Made by a program: the position numbers and the translations under genes. The notes under the pieces were generated by a model that was given only the letters and a program-made list of their open reading frames with translations, was not told the origin of the DNA and did not search any database. Of a stretch of DNA of 64,000 nucleotides, positions 62,719-64,000 are shown one piece after another (position 1 is the stretch's first letter; the number at the start of each line of letters is the position of its first letter). Source of the stretch: Noviherbaspirillum galbum (lineage in GTDB: Bacteria; Pseudomonadota; Gammaproteobacteria; Burkholderiales; Burkholderiaceae_D); contig NZ_JAAIVB010000003.1 of NCBI RefSeq assembly GCF_010974945.1, forward strand, positions 1 to 64,000. The letters are read 5' to 3'.

Positions 62719-64000
62719 GGTCGTCTCCTTTCTGCTCCATCCTTTGTTCGCGTTCCTGCAATTCGCGCCATTGCAGCTTGCCGCTCGGCGACTTGGGAAT
62801 CGCGTCGACGAACTGCACGATGCGCGGCACCTTGTAGGCCGCCATGTGCTGGCGCGCCCAGTCGATGATGTCCTGCTCGCTGACCTTGCCGCGCTGCGCT
62901 TCCTGCAGCACCACGACGGCCTTGACGGTTTCGCCGCGCTTGGCATCGCGGGCCGCGATGATGCAGGCTTCGCGGATCGCCGGATGCTGGTACAGCATGG
63001 CTTCGACCTCCGCCGGCCAGACCTTGAACCCGGACGCATTGATCATGCGCTTGAGGCGGTCGACCATGAAGAAGTAGCCGTCCTCGTCGATCTTCGCCAG
63101 GTCGCCGGTGCGCAGGAAACGCTTGCCCTCGATCTCGATGAAGCTTTCCTCGGTCGCCTGGGGATTATTCCAGTAGCCCTTCATGACATGCGGCGCATGA
63201 ACCACGATTTCACCCACCTCGCCATTGGCCGCTTCCTGCAGGCTGTGCGGATCGACCACGCGCGCATCGACGTCGTAGATGGGAATGCCGAGGCATTGCA
63301 GCTTGGGCCGCATGACCGGGTTGATGTGCGTGGCGGCGATCGTCTCCGACATGCCATACCCTTCGGTGTAGGTGATGCCCAGCTCGACCTGCATCTTGCG
63401 CGCCACGGCCTCGGGCATGGCCGCGCCGCCGCCGCGTATGCCGCGCAGGCTCGACAGGTCGAATTCGCCCAGCCTTGGGTTGGACAACAGGTCCACCGCC
63501 ATGGTCGAGATGACCTGCGCCGAGGTCACGCGATAACGCTGGATCGACTGGGCCGCCGCGTCGCGGTCCCAGCGCGGCAGGATCACGATGGTGCTGCCGT
63601 AGTAAAGCGGGCCGTTCATGCTGCCCTGCATGCCAGTGACATGGAAGAACGGCAGCACCGAAAGCGACACCGCATCCTGGTTGGCGTTGAACCACTGCAT
63701 GCTGGCCACCAGCGAAAACATGACGTTGCCATGGGTATGCATGCATCCCTTGGGGTGTCCGGTCGTGCCCGAGGTGTAAGGCATTACGCAGAGATCATCC
63801 GGGCCGGCCAGCATCGGGCCGGGACGAAGGCCGCCGGCAAGCATGTCGTTCCATGCGGTGATGCCGGGCGCGGCGGGAACTTCCCGCGGCGCGGCGACGA
63901 AATCCGGAACCTGCAGGTCGGTCGGCTGCTTCAGGTAATCGGAATAGGTGGCGACCAGCAGGTGCTCAAGACCTTGTCCCTGCAGCGGCGCGATGTGCTG
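62705..64000 (-). CDS. AMP-dependent acyl-CoA synthetase, N-terminus beyond window
   Basis: About 431 residues present; the frame stays open to the right edge (…VATYSDYLKQPTDLQVPDFV is readable there). P-loop YTSGTTGHPKGC, then TEGYGMSETIAATH, FLRTGDLAKIDEDGYFFM, RLKRMINASGFKVWPAEVEA and the C-terminal KSPSGKLQWREL with catalytic lysine. It activates a fatty or related carboxylic acid to its CoA ester. It is clearly a different paralogue from the ligase at 19381. The order ligase-SDR suggests another CoA-ester pathway that continues outside the window. Confidence 0.92.
   Translation of the reverse strand, partial: QHIAPLQGQGLEHLLVATYSDYLKQPTDLQVPDFVAAPREVPAAPGITAWNDMLAGGLRPGPMLAGPDDLCVMPYTSGTTGHPKGCMHTHGNVMFSLVASMQWFNANQDAVSLSVLPFFHVTGMQGSMNGPLYYGSTIVILPRWDRDAAAQSIQRYRVTSAQVISTMAVDLLSNPRLGEFDLSSLRGIRGGGAAMPEAVARKMQVELGITYTEGYGMSETIAATHINPVMRPKLQCLGIPIYDVDARVVDPHSLQEAANGEVGEIVVHAPHVMKGYWNNPQATEESFIEIEGKRFLRTGDLAKIDEDGYFFMVDRLKRMINASGFKVWPAEVEAMLYQHPAIREACIIAARDAKRGETVKAVVVLQEAQRGKVSEQDIIDWARQHMAAYKVPRIVQFVDAIPKSPSGKLQWRELQEREQRMEQKGDDHAVQ

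Overview
The window is GC-rich chromosomal DNA, with gene families and codon use typical of Betaproteobacteria, order Burkholderiales; an Oxalobacteraceae relative (Herbaspirillum, Noviherbaspirillum or Massilia type) is my best guess. That placement is an inference from family content (DUF2863, a PaaX-like regulator, MHS permease, many c-di-GMP enzymes) and not from a marker gene. I saw no rRNA, tRNA, insertion sequence, integrase or CRISPR array. The two ends cut genes: livH at the left and an acyl-CoA ligase at the right.

Layout. 1-2.8 kb: end of a branched-chain-type ABC transporter (livHMGF). 3-9.1 kb, leftward: a stressosome module rsbR-rsbS-rsbT, a SpoIIE phosphatase fused to an RsbT-like ATPase, a hybrid histidine kinase that itself starts with an RsbT-like ATPase, and a second hybrid kinase. 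A perfect FNR-type box lies upstream. 9.4-18.1 kb: a GH5-like lipoprotein, a DEAD-box helicase with two DbpA domains, a PaaX-like regulator divergent from a fatty acid desaturase with a palindrome between them, a YhgE/Pip membrane protein and a cupin. 18.5-30 kb: a CoA-ester catabolic cluster (enoyl-CoA hydratase, acyl-CoA ligase, thiolase, CaiB/BaiF transferase, SDR, acyl-CoA dehydrogenase, LIV-type binding protein) with a MalT-like LuxR regulator. Three copies of one palindrome, TCGTCGGAARCGACGA, precede exactly the three leftward operons of this cluster. 30-34 kb: two c-di-GMP enzymes. 34.5-40 kb: a KgtP-like dicarboxylate permease divergent from a periplasmic Cache protein and a DctB/DctD (MifS/MifR)-type pair, with sigma-54-like promoters in the divergent region. 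40-42 kb: short ORFs, palindromes, an XRE regulator and two related candidate small RNAs with anti-Shine-Dalgarno motifs. 42-44.7 kb: a yybP-ykoY manganese riboswitch with a TMEM165/GDT1-type exporter, an ECF sigma factor, a DUF4142 protein and a cupredoxin. 44.6-48.9 kb, leftward: porin, PstS-like protein and Cache-PAS-GAF-GGDEF cyclase. 49.2-64 kb: katG, an alpha/beta hydrolase, an SOS box next to an SRPBCC gene, several uncharacterised proteins, a lytic transglycosylase, psd, yjbQ, a DUF2863 protein, a subtilase with an unusual repeat N-terminus, and an SDR/acyl-CoA ligase pair.

How it fits together. Much of the window is signal transduction: stressosome, hybrid kinases, three GGDEF proteins, a LAL regulator and a sigma-54 two-component system. 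These sit beside transport and beta-oxidation-type catabolism. Four copies of a dRS3-like repeat lie in intergenic spaces, each just past the 3' end of a gene whose last codons are poor in C. All motif and regulatory statements come from reading the sequence by eye; no searches were run.
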